The notes: generated by a model from the letters alone, not told the origin. Numbered from the stretch's first letter, positions 17,701-27,407 are shown. The stretch: DNA of 64,000 nucleotides from Cupriavidus necator A5-1 (GCF_000744095.1 NZ_JQLI01000001.1:2170001-2234000); one strand, 5' to 3'. Translations and numbers: made by a program.

Positions 17701-18705
17701 ATGCAGGAAAATCGTCGTAATGCATTGCGGCGCCTCAGCGCCGGGGTCATGACCGTAGCCGCCGCCGCGGCCGGGATGCTGGCCACAGGTGCCGCCTGGG
17801 CACAGGGCGAGTTCCCGTCGAAGCCGGTGCGCCTGGTGGTGCCATACCCGGCCGGCGGCGCCACTGACGTGCTGGCGCGCGCGCTGGCCGACGGCCTCGG
17901 CAAGGCCTGGAAGCGCCCGGTGGTGGTAGAGAACCGCCCCGGCGCCAGCAGCATGATCGGCTCCGAAGCGGTGGCCCGCGCCGAAGCCGACGGCCACACC
18001 GCGCTGCTGACCATTACCACGCTGGTGCAGGCGCCCAGCCTCTACAGCAAGCCGCCGTTCGACCCGGTCAAGGATCTTGTCGCGGTGTCAGAGCTGGGCA
18101 CCACCAACCTGGTGTTTGCCGTGCACAGCTCGGTGCCGGCCAACAACCTGAAGGAATTCATCGAACTGGTCCGCTCCAGGCCCAAGCAGTTCTCCTACGG
18201 CTCCTACGGCACCGGCTCGAGCGGCCACCTGTATGGCGAGATCTTCAAGGAGTCGGCCAAGCTCGACATGGTGCACGTCTCGTACAAGGGCGAGGCGCCC
18301 GAGCTGAACGACCTGCTCGGCGGACAGGTGCCCGCCGCGATCATCTCGGTGATGGGCGCCAAGCCGCATAACGCCACCGGACGCCTGCGCGCGCTGGCGG
18401 TCACCGGCGGCGGCCGCTCGCCGCACCTGCCGGACGTGCCCACCTTCCGCGAAGCGGGCGTGGCCGGCATGGACGGGCAGGGCTGGTTCGGCCTGTTCTT
18501 GCCCGCCGCCACGCCGCGGCCCATCGTCGACAAGTTCTCGGCCGACGTCAACCGCATCCTCGCCCAGCCCGACGTGCGCAAGCGCATGAACGACCTGGGC
18601 ATCGTGCTGACCGGCAGCACGCCCGATGCCTTCGCCCAGGTCGTCCAGGCCGACTACGCCCGCTGGGGCAAGGTCATCCGCGTCAACAACATCCGCCTGG
18701 ATTGA
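17701..18705 (+). CDS. Bug/TctC-family periplasmic receptor
   Basis: Tripartite-tricarboxylate-type solute receptor of 334 residues. It has a signal peptide (RRLSAGVMTVAAAAAGMLATGAAWA, cut before QGEFPSKP) and the family motifs KPVRLVVPYPAGGATDVLAR, VVVENRPGAS, VSYKGEAPELNDLLGGQV and LPDVPTFREAG. It should bind a carboxylate in the periplasm. No tctA or tctB membrane genes are in the window, as is common for Bug proteins. It is the first gene of an acyl-CoA operon. An AAAGGAGAC ribosome site precedes the ATG. Confidence 0.93.
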   Translation: MQENRRNALRRLSAGVMTVAAAAAGMLATGAAWAQGEFPSKPVRLVVPYPAGGATDVLARALADGLGKAWKRPVVVENRPGASSMIGSEAVARAEADGHTALLTITTLVQAPSLYSKPPFDPVKDLVAVSELGTTNLVFAVHSSVPANNLKEFIELVRSRPKQFSYGSYGTGSSGHLYGEIFKESAKLDMVHVSYKGEAPELNDLLGGQVPAAIISVMGAKPHNATGRLRALAVTGGGRSPHLPDVPTFREAGVAGMDGQGWFGLFLPAATPRPIVDKFSADVNRILAQPDVRKRMNDLGIVLTGSTPDAFAQVVQADYARWGKVIRVNNIRLD

Positions 18706-18738
18706 GCCCTGATTGATTCACCTGCTGATCTGCCGCAT

Positions 18739-20451
18739 ATGAAGCCTGCTACAAGTCACCACCAGCCGTTCCGCTCTCCTGCCTGGCCCCCCGGCCTGCC
18801 GGCCACGCTGCATACGCCGCGCACCAGCCTGTTCTACAACGTCGAGGCCGCGGCGCGCCGCTATCCGGACAAGACCGCGATCCAGTATTTCGGTACCGCG
18901 ATCACGTACGCGCAGCTCCAGGACGAGATCGAACGCATGGCGGGCTACCTGCAGCAGGCCTGCGGCATCCAGCCGGGCGACCGCGTGGTGCTGTTCAGCC
19001 AGAACTGCCCGCAGTACATCATTGCCTACTACGCGATCCTGCGCGCCGAGGGCGTGGTGGTGCCGGCCAACCCGATGTGGCTGGAGGCCGAACTGGCCCA
19101 CGTGGTTGACGATAGCGGCGCGGTGGCCGCCTTTGCCGGCAGCGAGCTCTACCAGCGCATGGCGCCGCTGCACGGCCCGGCGCTGCGCCATGTGATCGTG
19201 CACGACTACGCCGGCATGCTGCGCGAGCACGGTGGCCTGCCGGTGCCGGACTGGCTGTGCGAGCCCGCGCCCGCGCTGCAGGCCGCGTCGTCTGGCGCGA
19301 TGCCGGTGGCGTGGCACGCAGCGAGCGCGGCCGGGCATCGCCCGCTGCCGCACCAGGCCGGCTACGACACGCTGTGCATGCTGGCCTATACCTCCGGCAC
19401 CACCGGCAACCCCAAGGGCTGCATGCATACCCACGGCACGCTGATGACCGCGGCGGTGGGCTCGCAGATCTGGCGCAGCAGCACGCCCGAGGCGGTGGTG
19501 CTGGCGGTGGCGCCGATGTTCCACCTGCTCGGCATGCAGAACTGCATGAACTCGCCGCTATATCTCGGCGCCACCGTGGTGCTGATGCCGCGCTGGGACC
19601 GCGCGCTGGCCGCCGACCTGATCGAGCGCTACCGCGTCTCGGTCTGGGGCGCGCCGCCGGCGATGCTGGTGGACTTCTTCGCGCAGCCCGACCTGGGCAG
19701 CCGCGACCTGTCGAGCCTGGCCTACCTCGGTGGCGGCGGCGCGGCCATGCCGGACGCGGTCGCCAACATGCTGCAGGAGCGCTTCAACCTGCCGTACGTC
19801 GAAGCCTATGGCATGACCGAGACCGCGTCGTTCCTGCTCTCCAACCCGCGCCACAAGCCCAAGCGCGAGTGCCTGGGCATCGCCACCTTTGGCGTCGATG
19901 CGCGCGTGATCGACCCGGAGACGCTGCAGGAACTGCTGCAGGGCCAGACCGGCGAGATCGTCGCCCACGGCGGCCAGGTGATGCTCGGCTACTGGGGCAA
20001 CCCGGAGGCCAACGAGGCTTCGTTTATCGAGCTCGACGGCAAACGCTTCCTGCGCACCGGCGACCTGGGCTTCATGGACGAAGAGGGCTACTTCTTCATG
20101 CGCGATCGCCTCAAGCGCATGATCAACGCCTCCGGCTTCAAGGTGTGGCCGGCCGAGGTGGAGAACCTGCTGTACGCGCACCCTGCCATCCACGAGGCCT
20201 GCGTGATCGCCGCGCGCGACGAGCGCCGCGGCGAGACCGTCAAGGCCGTGGTGGCACTGCGCCCCGAAGCGCGCGGCACCGCCGGGGCCGATCCGGAAAG
20301 CATCATGGCCTGGTGCCGCGAGCGCCTGGCCGCGTACAAGGTGCCGCGCATCGTCGATCTTGTCGATGCGCTGCCCAAGTCCGCCACCGGCAAGATCCAG
20401 TGGCGCGCCCTGCAGGAACGCGAGATGCAGGCGGACAACCCGCGCGCCTGA
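18739..20451 (+). CDS. AMP-forming acyl-CoA synthetase
   Basis: ANL-superfamily ligase of 570 residues that activates a carboxylic acid to its CoA thioester through an acyl-adenylate. It has the P-loop motif YTSGTTGNPKG near 217-227, YGMTETAS near 357, the hinge region RTGDLGFMDEEGYFFMRDRLKRMI and the catalytic Lys in PKSATGKIQW near the C-terminus. It sits between two Bug receptor genes and before isomerase and acyl-CoA dehydrogenase genes, so it probably activates the imported acid. The ribosome site is weak. Similar to medium/long-chain (FadD-like) ligases; the exact substrate is unknown. Confidence 0.9.
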   Translation: MKPATSHHQPFRSPAWPPGLPATLHTPRTSLFYNVEAAARRYPDKTAIQYFGTAITYAQLQDEIERMAGYLQQACGIQPGDRVVLFSQNCPQYIIAYYAILRAEGVVVPANPMWLEAELAHVVDDSGAVAAFAGSELYQRMAPLHGPALRHVIVHDYAGMLREHGGLPVPDWLCEPAPALQAASSGAMPVAWHAASAAGHRPLPHQAGYDTLCMLAYTSGTTGNPKGCMHTHGTLMTAAVGSQIWRSSTPEAVVLAVAPMFHLLGMQNCMNSPLYLGATVVLMPRWDRALAADLIERYRVSVWGAPPAMLVDFFAQPDLGSRDLSSLAYLGGGGAAMPDAVANMLQERFNLPYVEAYGMTETASFLLSNPRHKPKRECLGIATFGVDARVIDPETLQELLQGQTGEIVAHGGQVMLGYWGNPEANEASFIELDGKRFLRTGDLGFMDEEGYFFMRDRLKRMINASGFKVWPAEVENLLYAHPAIHEACVIAARDERRGETVKAVVALRPEARGTAGADPESIMAWCRERLAAYKVPRIVDLVDALPKSATGKIQWRALQEREMQADNPRA

Positions 20452-20489
20452 GCCTCGCCGCGACATAAAGAAAGAAAGAGAGAGACAGC

Positions 20490-21473
20490 ATGCAGCAGAG
20501 CAGACGCAACTGGCTGGCGCAGGCCGGCACCCTGGCCGGCGCGGCCGTCCTTGGCAGCGCGGGCACGGCCCTGGCGCAGCAGCCGTATCCGAGCAAGCCG
20601 ATCCGCATGATCGTGCCGTACCCGGCCGGCGGCGGCACCGACACCGTGGGGCGCCTGATCGGCCAGCGCCTGGCCGAGAGCCTGGGCCAGCCGGTGGTGG
20701 TGGAGAACAAGCCCGGCGCCAGCGGCATGCTCGGCAACGACATGGTCGCCAAGGCGCCGGCCGACGGCTACACCATTCTGCTGGCGATCACCGCGCTGAT
20801 CCAGTCACCCAGCCTGTACAAGCGCATGCCGTACGACGTGGCCAGGGACTTCACGCCGGTGTCGCTGATCGCCAAATCGTCGGACCTGTTCGTGGTGCCC
20901 AACCGCGTGCCGGCCAACAACTTGCGCGAGTTCCTGGCGCTGGCCAAGGCGGGCAAGCTCAGCTACGGCTCTTATGGCAACGGTACCTCGTCGCACCTGC
21001 ATGGCGAGCTGCTCAAGCAGCAGGCCGGTATCGAGCTGACCCACATCCCGTACAAGGGCGCAGCGCCGCTGATCAGCGACCTGCTCGGCGGGCAGGTGGA
21101 CTCGGCCTTCGTCGACGTGACCTCGGCCAACGCGCACCTGACCAGCAACAAGTTCAAGATCCTTGGCATCACCGGCAGCCAGCGCTATAAGGCGTTGCCC
21201 AATGTGCAGACCTTCACCGAACTCGGCTTGCCGGGCTTCGAGCCCAATGGCTGGTTCGGACTGTTCCTGCCGGGCGGCGCGCCCAAGGACGTGACCGCGA
21301 AGCTGGCGGCCGAGACCGCGCGCATCGTGCGCCTGCCCGAGGTGACGCAGAAGCTGGCCGGCATGGGCCTGCAACCGGTGGGGTCGACGCCGCAGGAGCT
21401 CGCCACGGTGGTCAGCGGCGACACGCCCAAGTGGGCCAAGATCGTGCGCGACGCCAACATCCAGCTCGACTGA
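20490..21473 (+). CDS. Bug/TctC-family periplasmic receptor
   Basis: Second solute receptor of this operon, 327 residues. The signal peptide has an Arg pair (QQSRRNWLAQAGTLAGAAVLGSAGTALA), then QQPYPSKPIRMIVPYPAGG, VVENKPGASG, IPYKGAAPLISDLLGGQV and LPNVQTFTELGLPGFE. It resembles the receptor at 17701 in sequence and length, so the two may be paralogues with different ligands or affinities. A purine-rich AAAGAGAGAGA stretch serves as ribosome site. Confidence 0.93.
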   Translation: MQQSRRNWLAQAGTLAGAAVLGSAGTALAQQPYPSKPIRMIVPYPAGGGTDTVGRLIGQRLAESLGQPVVVENKPGASGMLGNDMVAKAPADGYTILLAITALIQSPSLYKRMPYDVARDFTPVSLIAKSSDLFVVPNRVPANNLREFLALAKAGKLSYGSYGNGTSSHLHGELLKQQAGIELTHIPYKGAAPLISDLLGGQVDSAFVDVTSANAHLTSNKFKILGITGSQRYKALPNVQTFTELGLPGFEPNGWFGLFLPGGAPKDVTAKLAAETARIVRLPEVTQKLAGMGLQPVGSTPQELATVVSGDTPKWAKIVRDANIQLD

Positions 21474-21496
21474 GCCAGCCTTTCCGGAGTGCATCC

Positions 21497-22276
21497 ATGG
21501 AATACATCCGCTTTGCCGTCGAGGATGGGATCGCCACCCTGACCCTCGACTTCCCCGCGCGCCGCAATGCGCTGTCCATCCCCATGCGCGGCGAGATCGG
21601 GGAAGTGATTCGGCAGGTACGTGCCGACGAAAACGTGCGCGCGCTGATCCTGACAGGCGCCGGCACGGAATTCTGCTCGGGCGGCGATATCAGCTCGATG
21701 CAGACCGAAATGAGCGCGCCGCAGGGGCGCCGCCGCCTGCAGCAGGCGCACGGCTGGCTGGAAGACCTGATCCAGCTCGATGTGCCGGTGATTGCCGCGG
21801 TCGACGGCGCCGCCTATGGCGCCGGCTTCAGTCTGGCGCTGACCGCCGACATCATCCTGGCGACACCCCGGGCGCGCTTCGGCCTGCCGTTCCTGCGCAT
21901 GGGGCTGATCCCGGATTGTGGCGTGTTCTACACGCTGCCGCGGATTGTCGGCGTGCAGCGCGCCAAGGCACTGATGTTCTCGATGAAGGAGCTCAGTGCC
22001 GCGGAAGCGCAAAACCTTGGCATCGTCATGGAAATCGTGCCACAGGAAAGCCTGAGCGCGCGTGCGCAGGCGCTGGCGCGCGCTTTCACCGAAGCCTCGC
22101 CGGTGGCGGTCGGCCTGACCAAGCAGGCGTTGAACGCCTCGCTGAACCAGGACCTGCACACCATGCTGGCGATGGAAGCGGACGGGCAGGGCATCGCCTT
22201 CTCCACCGACTACCGGATGGAAGCCGCCAACCGCTTCATGGCCAAGCAACCGCTGCGCTATCGCTGGCCCGACTGA
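21497..22276 (+). CDS. enoyl-CoA hydratase/isomerase family protein, PaaG-like active site
   Basis: Crotonase-fold protein of 259 residues. The start at 21497 has TTTCCGGAG before it and gives the normal family N-terminus. The oxyanion-hole motifs are present (CSGGDI, and AAYGAGFSLA). Both catalytic Glu of classical hydratases are missing: Ser112 stands where GGGCE has Glu, and Phe132 where FGxPE has Glu. Instead Asp140 in GLIPDCG matches the catalytic Asp of PaaG, the ring-oxepin/delta3-delta2 isomerase. I therefore expect a double-bond isomerase, not a hydratase. It lies between a receptor and an acyl-CoA dehydrogenase gene. Confidence 0.88.
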   Translation: MEYIRFAVEDGIATLTLDFPARRNALSIPMRGEIGEVIRQVRADENVRALILTGAGTEFCSGGDISSMQTEMSAPQGRRRLQQAHGWLEDLIQLDVPVIAAVDGAAYGAGFSLALTADIILATPRARFGLPFLRMGLIPDCGVFYTLPRIVGVQRAKALMFSMKELSAAEAQNLGIVMEIVPQESLSARAQALARAFTEASPVAVGLTKQALNASLNQDLHTMLAMEADGQGIAFSTDYRMEAANRFMAKQPLRYRWPD

Positions 22277-22415
22277 CTGGACGCGCCGGCCGGTTGATGC
22301 ATTGCAGCAGCCGGTCGGTTCGCCATCGCACCGTTTACGTATACAGGCATGCGGCCGGCAGGACCGGCTCCGCGGCCTTCCGACTCCTCGTTTACCCTTG
22401 CATCAGCACACCAAT

Positions 22416-23603
22416 ATGGGATCCCACGACCAGCACGCGGCGCCCGCCGCACGCCAGACCCCCTGGATGACCGAAGACCTGGCCATGTTCCAGGAAACCG
22501 TACGCCGCTTCGTCGAGCGCGAACTGGCGCCGAACGAGGCCCGCTGGGCCGAACAGGGCTATATCGACCGCGACATGTGGCGCCGCGCCGGCCAGGCCGG
22601 CATCCTGTGCGCCAGCCTCCCGGAGGAGTACGGCGGCGGCGGGGGCAGCTTTGCGCACGAGGCCGTGATCACGCGCGAGATGGCGCGCGCCATCTGCACC
22701 AGCCTGGGCAACAACGTGCACAGCGGCATCGTGGCACATTACGTGCTCAACTACGGCACCGAGGCGCAGAAGCGCAAATGGCTGCCACAGATGGCCAGCG
22801 GCCAGATGGTGGCCGCCATCGCCATGTCGGAACCTGGCGCGGGTTCCGACCTCAAATCGGTACGCACCCGCGCGGTGCGGGAACAGACCCAGAACGGAGA
22901 CTGCTATCGCATAAACGGTGCAAAGACTTTTATTACGAACGGTTACCACGCCGACCTGGTTTGCCTGGTCGCCAAGACCGATCCGCAGGCCGGCTCGCGC
23001 GGCGTCTCGCTGATCATGATCGAGACGCGCGACCTGCCGGGCTTCCGCCGCGGGCGCATCCTGGAGAAGATCGGGCAGAAGGGCCAGGACACCGCCGAAC
23101 TCTTCTTCGACGACGTGCTGGTGCCATGCGAGAACCTGCTCGGCGAGCAGGAGGGCCAGGGTTTTTATCAGCTCATGCAGCAGCTGCCGCAGGAGCGGAT
23201 GATCATCGCCCTCGGCGCGACCGCGTCGATGCAGCGCGCGATCGAGCTCACCACTGAATATGTGCGCGAGCGCAAGGTGTTCGGCCAGCCGCTGGCGAAC
23301 CTGCAGAACACGCGTTTTCGCCTGGCCGAATGCAAGACCGAGGCGACCATCGCCGCGACTTTCGTCGACGACTGCATGATGCGGCTGATGGCGGGCACGC
23401 TCGACGCCGCCACCGCGGCGATGGCGAAGTGGTGGTGCACGCAGAAGAACTGCGAGATCATCGACGAGTGCCTGCAGTTGCACGGCGGCTACGGCTATAT
23501 GCTGGAATACCCGATCGCGCGAATGTACGCCAACGCACGTGTGGGCAAGATCTACGGCGGCTCCAACGAGATCATGAAGGAGCTGGTGGCGCGCACGCTC
23601 TGA
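22416..23603 (+). CDS. acyl-CoA dehydrogenase
   Basis: FAD-dependent dehydrogenase of 395 residues from ATG 22416; Met at 22467 (TPWMTEDL) is also possible and no ribosome site decides. It has the FAD/acyl signatures AMSEPGAGSDLKSVRTRA and FITNGYHADLVCLVAKT, the QTRF-type helix and the C-terminal YGGSNEIMKELVAR. It is closest in style to isovaleryl/short-chain or long-chain family members. It is the last gene of the operon and is followed by a hairpin terminator at 23668. Confidence 0.92.
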   Translation: MGSHDQHAAPAARQTPWMTEDLAMFQETVRRFVERELAPNEARWAEQGYIDRDMWRRAGQAGILCASLPEEYGGGGGSFAHEAVITREMARAICTSLGNNVHSGIVAHYVLNYGTEAQKRKWLPQMASGQMVAAIAMSEPGAGSDLKSVRTRAVREQTQNGDCYRINGAKTFITNGYHADLVCLVAKTDPQAGSRGVSLIMIETRDLPGFRRGRILEKIGQKGQDTAELFFDDVLVPCENLLGEQEGQGFYQLMQQLPQERMIIALGATASMQRAIELTTEYVRERKVFGQPLANLQNTRFRLAECKTEATIAATFVDDCMMRLMAGTLDAATAAMAKWWCTQKNCEIIDECLQLHGGYGYMLEYPIARMYANARVGKIYGGSNEIMKELVARTL

Positions 23604-23667
23604 CGCGCTTCGCTATCAGCAGTGTCCGCGTGCTAGTGCGCGCAGAAGCAAATTCTGAAACTGAGCG

Positions 23668-23693
23668 AAAGCCGGCACCTGTGCCCGGCTTTT
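23668..23693 (+). terminator. rho-independent terminator
   Basis: Stem AAAGCCGG / CCGGCTTT with a 9-base loop, ending in a short T run, 65 bp after the acyl-CoA dehydrogenase stop. Confidence 0.75.
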
Positions 23694-23765
23694 GTGCTTC
23701 CGGTTACAAAACCGGCTGTGCACGCTTGGCGGGAAAGGTGTAAGGTGTGTCACAAGCATAGTCAA

Positions 23766-23780
23766 TGGCCCGTCGCGTGC
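23766..23780 (+). promoter_or_regulatory. possible sigma-54 promoter element of prkA
   Basis: TGGCCCGTCGCGTGC has GG and GC separated by 10 bases, as in the -24/-12 consensus TGGCACG-N4-TTGC, but with GTGC for TTGC. The homologous operon in E. coli is induced by nitrogen starvation. In GC-rich DNA this spacing can arise by chance. Confidence 0.25.
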
Positions 23781-24038
23781 GGGGGCGAAGCGCAGAGCGG
23801 AAATCAGCCAAAAGCTGACAGCGAAATCCGGCAGAAAATGCAGCACAGAAACAGCCGTTGCATGGATGCACGATTCGTCAACTCGGCCTCCACCATCGCC
23901 GTTATTTGACTATGATGAAGTAAAGACTTCGCAACATGACAGGTGGCCAGGCCGGGGTGGTGCACCGCCAAAGTTGGGGTGAAGTCTTTGGGGTAGAACT
24001 ACCTTCGCCTCGGACGTGGACTCTGACGGGAGTGAGGT

Positions 24039-25961
24039 ATGGACATTTTCGGCCACTACGCTACGCGCTTCGAAGCTCGCAAGGAAGAGGAATACACCAT
24101 CCAGGAATACCTGGAAATCTGCAAGAAGGATCCTACTGCCTACGCGACCGCTGCCGAGCGCATGCTTGCCGCGATCGGCCAGCCTGAACTGGTGGATACC
24201 CATCATGACCCCAGGCTGTCCCGACTGTTCTTCAACAAGGTCATCCGCATCTATCCGGCCTTCCGCGATTTCTACGGCATGGAGGACACGATCGAGCAGA
24301 TCGTCTCGTTCTTCAAGCACGCGGCGCAGGGCCTGGAAGAGCGCAAGCAGATCCTGTATCTGCTCGGGCCTCCTGGCGGCGGCAAGTCCTCGCTCGCGGA
24401 GAAGCTCAAGGCGTTGATGGAGCAGATCCCCATCTACGCGCTCAAGGGGTCGCCGATCCATGAGTCGCCGCTGGGCCTGTTCGCGCCGGAAGAAGACGGC
24501 AAGATCCTCGAAGAGGATTACGGCATTCCGATCCGCTACCTGAACACCATCGCCTCGCCTTGGGCGGTGAAGCGCCTGCATGAGTTCAACGGCGACATCA
24601 CCAGGTTCCGCGTGGTCAAGCTGCGCCCGTCGGTGCTGTCGCAGATCGCGATCTCGAAGACCGAGCCGGGCGACGAGAATAACCAGGACATCTCGTCGCT
24701 GGTGGGCAAGGTGGACATCCGCAAGCTCGAGGACTTCCCGCAGGACGATCCGGACGCGTACTCGTATTCCGGCGGCCTGTGCCTGGCCAACCGCGGCCTG
24801 CTCGAGTTCGTCGAAATGTTCAAGGCCCCGATCAAGGTGCTGCACCCCCTGCTGACCGCGACGCAGGAAGGCAACTACAAGGGCACTGAAGGCTTCGGCG
24901 CGATCCCGTTCGATGGCATCATCCTGGCGCACTCGAACGAGGCGGAGTGGACGACCTTCAAGTCGGACAAGAACAACGAGGCATTCCTGGACCGTATCTA
25001 CATCGTCAAGGTGCCATACGTGCTGCGCGTGTCCGACGAGGTGAAGATCTACGACAAGCTGCTGCGCTGCAGTTCGCTGTCGGCTGCGCCGTGTGCGCCC
25101 AACACGCTGAAGATGATGGCGCAGTTCGCGGTGCTCACTCGCATCAAGGAGCCCGAGAACTCGAACGTCTTCTCGAAGATGCGCGTCTATGACGGCGAGA
25201 GCCTGAAGGACGTGGACCCGAAGGCGAAGTCGTACCAGGAGTACCGCGACTATGCCGGCATCGACGAGGGCATGAACGGGCTGTCGACGCGCTTCGCGTT
25301 CAAGGTCCTGTCCAAGGTCTTCAACTTCGACAACACCGAAGTGGCGGCCAACCCGGTGCACCTGTTGTACGTGCTCGAACAGCAGATCGAGCGCGAGCAG
25401 TTCCCGCCGGAACAGGAAGCCAAGCTGCTCTCGCACATCAAGGAGTACCTGACCACGCCGTTCGTGGAGTTCATCGGCAAGGAGATCCAGACCGCGTACC
25501 TGGAGTCGTATTCCGAATATGGCCAGAACATCTTCGACCGCTATGTAGTGTTCGCCGACCTGTGGATCCAGGACCAGGAGTACCGAGATCCGAATACCGG
25601 TGAAATCCTCGACCGCAACGCGCTGAACGACGAGCTGGAGAAAGTGGAAAAACCCGCGGGTATCTCCAACCCGAAGGACTTCCGCAATGAGATCGTCAAC
25701 TTCGTGCTGCGGGCGCGGGCCAACAACAGTGGCAAGAACCCGGTCTGGACCAGCTATGAAAAGCTGCGGATGGTGATCGAGAAGCGCATGTTCTCCACCA
25801 CGGAGGACCTGCTGCCGGTGATCTCGTTCAACGCCAAGTCTTCTCGCGAAGACCAGGACAAGCACGAGAACTTCGTCAACCGCATGGTCGAGAAGGGGTA
25901 CACGCCCAAGCAAGTGAGACTTCTGGTGGAGTGGTATCTGCGCGTAAGAAAATCATCGTAA
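24039..25961 (+). CDS. prkA: PrkA-family serine protein kinase / AAA+ protein
   Basis: 640 residues, full length for PrkA/YeaG. An AAA+ domain has Walker A GPPGGGKSS at 110-118 (FLLGP-type context ILYLLGPPGGGK), and the C-terminal half holds the PrkA domain that shares distant kinase features. In E. coli YeaG is a stationary-phase and nutrient-stress kinase. A GGGAGTGAGG ribosome site precedes the ATG. It is the first of three genes (prkA-yeaH-spoVR) whose order is conserved in many proteobacteria. Codon use is like the neighbours. Confidence 0.97.
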   Translation: MDIFGHYATRFEARKEEEYTIQEYLEICKKDPTAYATAAERMLAAIGQPELVDTHHDPRLSRLFFNKVIRIYPAFRDFYGMEDTIEQIVSFFKHAAQGLEERKQILYLLGPPGGGKSSLAEKLKALMEQIPIYALKGSPIHESPLGLFAPEEDGKILEEDYGIPIRYLNTIASPWAVKRLHEFNGDITRFRVVKLRPSVLSQIAISKTEPGDENNQDISSLVGKVDIRKLEDFPQDDPDAYSYSGGLCLANRGLLEFVEMFKAPIKVLHPLLTATQEGNYKGTEGFGAIPFDGIILAHSNEAEWTTFKSDKNNEAFLDRIYIVKVPYVLRVSDEVKIYDKLLRCSSLSAAPCAPNTLKMMAQFAVLTRIKEPENSNVFSKMRVYDGESLKDVDPKAKSYQEYRDYAGIDEGMNGLSTRFAFKVLSKVFNFDNTEVAANPVHLLYVLEQQIEREQFPPEQEAKLLSHIKEYLTTPFVEFIGKEIQTAYLESYSEYGQNIFDRYVVFADLWIQDQEYRDPNTGEILDRNALNDELEKVEKPAGISNPKDFRNEIVNFVLRARANNSGKNPVWTSYEKLRMVIEKRMFSTTEDLLPVISFNAKSSREDQDKHENFVNRMVEKGYTPKQVRLLVEWYLRVRKSS

Positions 25962-25998
25962 CGGCGCCGCGGAAACAGTCTCTCAACGAGGGCAACAT

Positions 25999-27261
25999 AT
26001 GGCTACGGTCATCGATCGGCGCGAGAACGGCGGCAACAAGAGTGCCGTCAACCAGCAACGCTTCATCAAACGCTACCGCGAACAGATACGGCAGGCGGTG
26101 GCAAAGGCGGTGTCCGGCCGGAAGATCATGGACATCGAGCAGAGCGGCCAGGTGTCCATTCCGGTCAAGGACATCTCCGAACCGATCTTCCACCACGGCG
26201 CGGGCGGGCGGCGCGAGTGGATTCACCCTGGCAACAAGAAGTTCGTCAAGGGTGATTCCTTCGACCGCCAGCAGCAGGGCGGTGGCGGGACCGGTTCGCG
26301 GGCCAGCGACAGCGGCGAGGGCGAGGACGATTTCGTCTTCACGCTGTCGCGTGAAGATTTCCTGAACTTCTTCTTCGAGGACATGGCGCTGCCGGACCTG
26401 GCCAAGCGCCACCTCGCCAAGATCGCCGAGGTGCGCAAGGTGCGCGCCGGCTATTCCATCGACGGCACGCCTTCCAACCTGTCGATCCTGCGCACCATGC
26501 GCAGCTCGATCGGGCGGCGCATCGCGTTGTCCAGCCCCTACCAGAAGCGCCTGCGCGAGCTGGAGCTGGCCTACGCCGAGGCGCTGGAAAAGGACGGCCC
26601 CTACGCCGAAGGCACGCTCGAGCTGATGGAGAGGATGCGGCACCTGCGTGCCTGCATCGACCGCGTGCCCTTTATCGAGAAGCTCGACCTGCGCTACAAC
26701 AACCGTGTGCTCAAGAAGCGCCCGCAGGCCCAGGCGGTGATGTTCTGCCTGATGGACGTGTCTGGCTCGATGGACGAGAGCCGCAAGGACCTGGCCAAGC
26801 GCTTCTTCATGCTGCTGTACCTGTTCCTGAAGCGCAACTACGAGCGCATCGACGTGGTGTTTATCCGGCATCACACAGTGGCCAAGGAAGTCGAAGAGGA
26901 AGACTTCTTCCACTCGCGCGAGTCCGGTGGTACCGTGGTGTCCAGTGCGCTGAAGCTGATGGTGGAAGTGGTCCACGACCGCTATCCGCCCAGCCAGTGG
27001 AACATCTACTGCGCGCAGGCCTCCGACGGCGACAACTGGGCTGGCGATTCCGAACTGTGCGGACGCCTGCTGCGCGAGTCGATCCTGCCGCTGGTGCAGT
27101 ACTACGCATACGTGGAAGTGGCGTCCGAGGAGCCGCAGAACCTCTGGGAAGAGTACCTGACGGTCAAGAACCAGTTCGACCACTTTGCGATGCAGCGCAT
27201 CATCGGTGCGGACGAGATCTACCCGGTGCTGCACGACCTGTTCCAGAAGCGCGCGGCGTAG
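25999..27261 (+). CDS. yeaH: YeaH/YhbH-family protein (DUF444) with vWA-like domain
   Basis: 420 residues. The N-terminus begins with the family pattern (VIDRRENGGNKSAVNQQRFIKRYREQIR). A Gly/Ser-rich linker at about 90-110 follows, then a von Willebrand A-like domain with a MIDAS-type motif DVSGS at 253-257. It is the usual partner of PrkA and is probably part of the same stress-response module; its biochemical role is not settled. It begins 37 bp after prkA with a GAGGG ribosome site. Confidence 0.95.
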   Translation: MATVIDRRENGGNKSAVNQQRFIKRYREQIRQAVAKAVSGRKIMDIEQSGQVSIPVKDISEPIFHHGAGGRREWIHPGNKKFVKGDSFDRQQQGGGGTGSRASDSGEGEDDFVFTLSREDFLNFFFEDMALPDLAKRHLAKIAEVRKVRAGYSIDGTPSNLSILRTMRSSIGRRIALSSPYQKRLRELELAYAEALEKDGPYAEGTLELMERMRHLRACIDRVPFIEKLDLRYNNRVLKKRPQAQAVMFCLMDVSGSMDESRKDLAKRFFMLLYLFLKRNYERIDVVFIRHHTVAKEVEEEDFFHSRESGGTVVSSALKLMVEVVHDRYPPSQWNIYCAQASDGDNWAGDSELCGRLLRESILPLVQYYAYVEVASEEPQNLWEEYLTVKNQFDHFAMQRIIGADEIYPVLHDLFQKRAA

Positions 27262-27407
27262 ACTGGCATCGATGCAGGTCTTCCAGCCGGAAGGCCACAG
27301 TGAAGGCAATGGCGCGATAATTCGGCACGGTTGGCTGACCACGCGGCGCGGCGATGCCGTGCGCGCCGGACAGGTCTGCCGCCTTGCCCGGGCAACAAGG
27401 GGCGAAG

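Larger units (their letters stand above)
23604..24038 (+). other. intergenic region before prkA
   Basis: No gene is seen in 435 bp. It contains the terminator of the acyl-CoA operon (23668-23693), a weak sigma-54-like element at 23766-23780 and a GGGAGTGAGG ribosome site directly before prkA. The long leader suggests regulated transcription. Confidence 0.5.

Noticed and set aside
18739..18800. A second, earlier start for the acyl-CoA synthetase
   Set aside because: No in-frame start with a ribosome site lies upstream; ATG 18739 already gives the family N-terminus.
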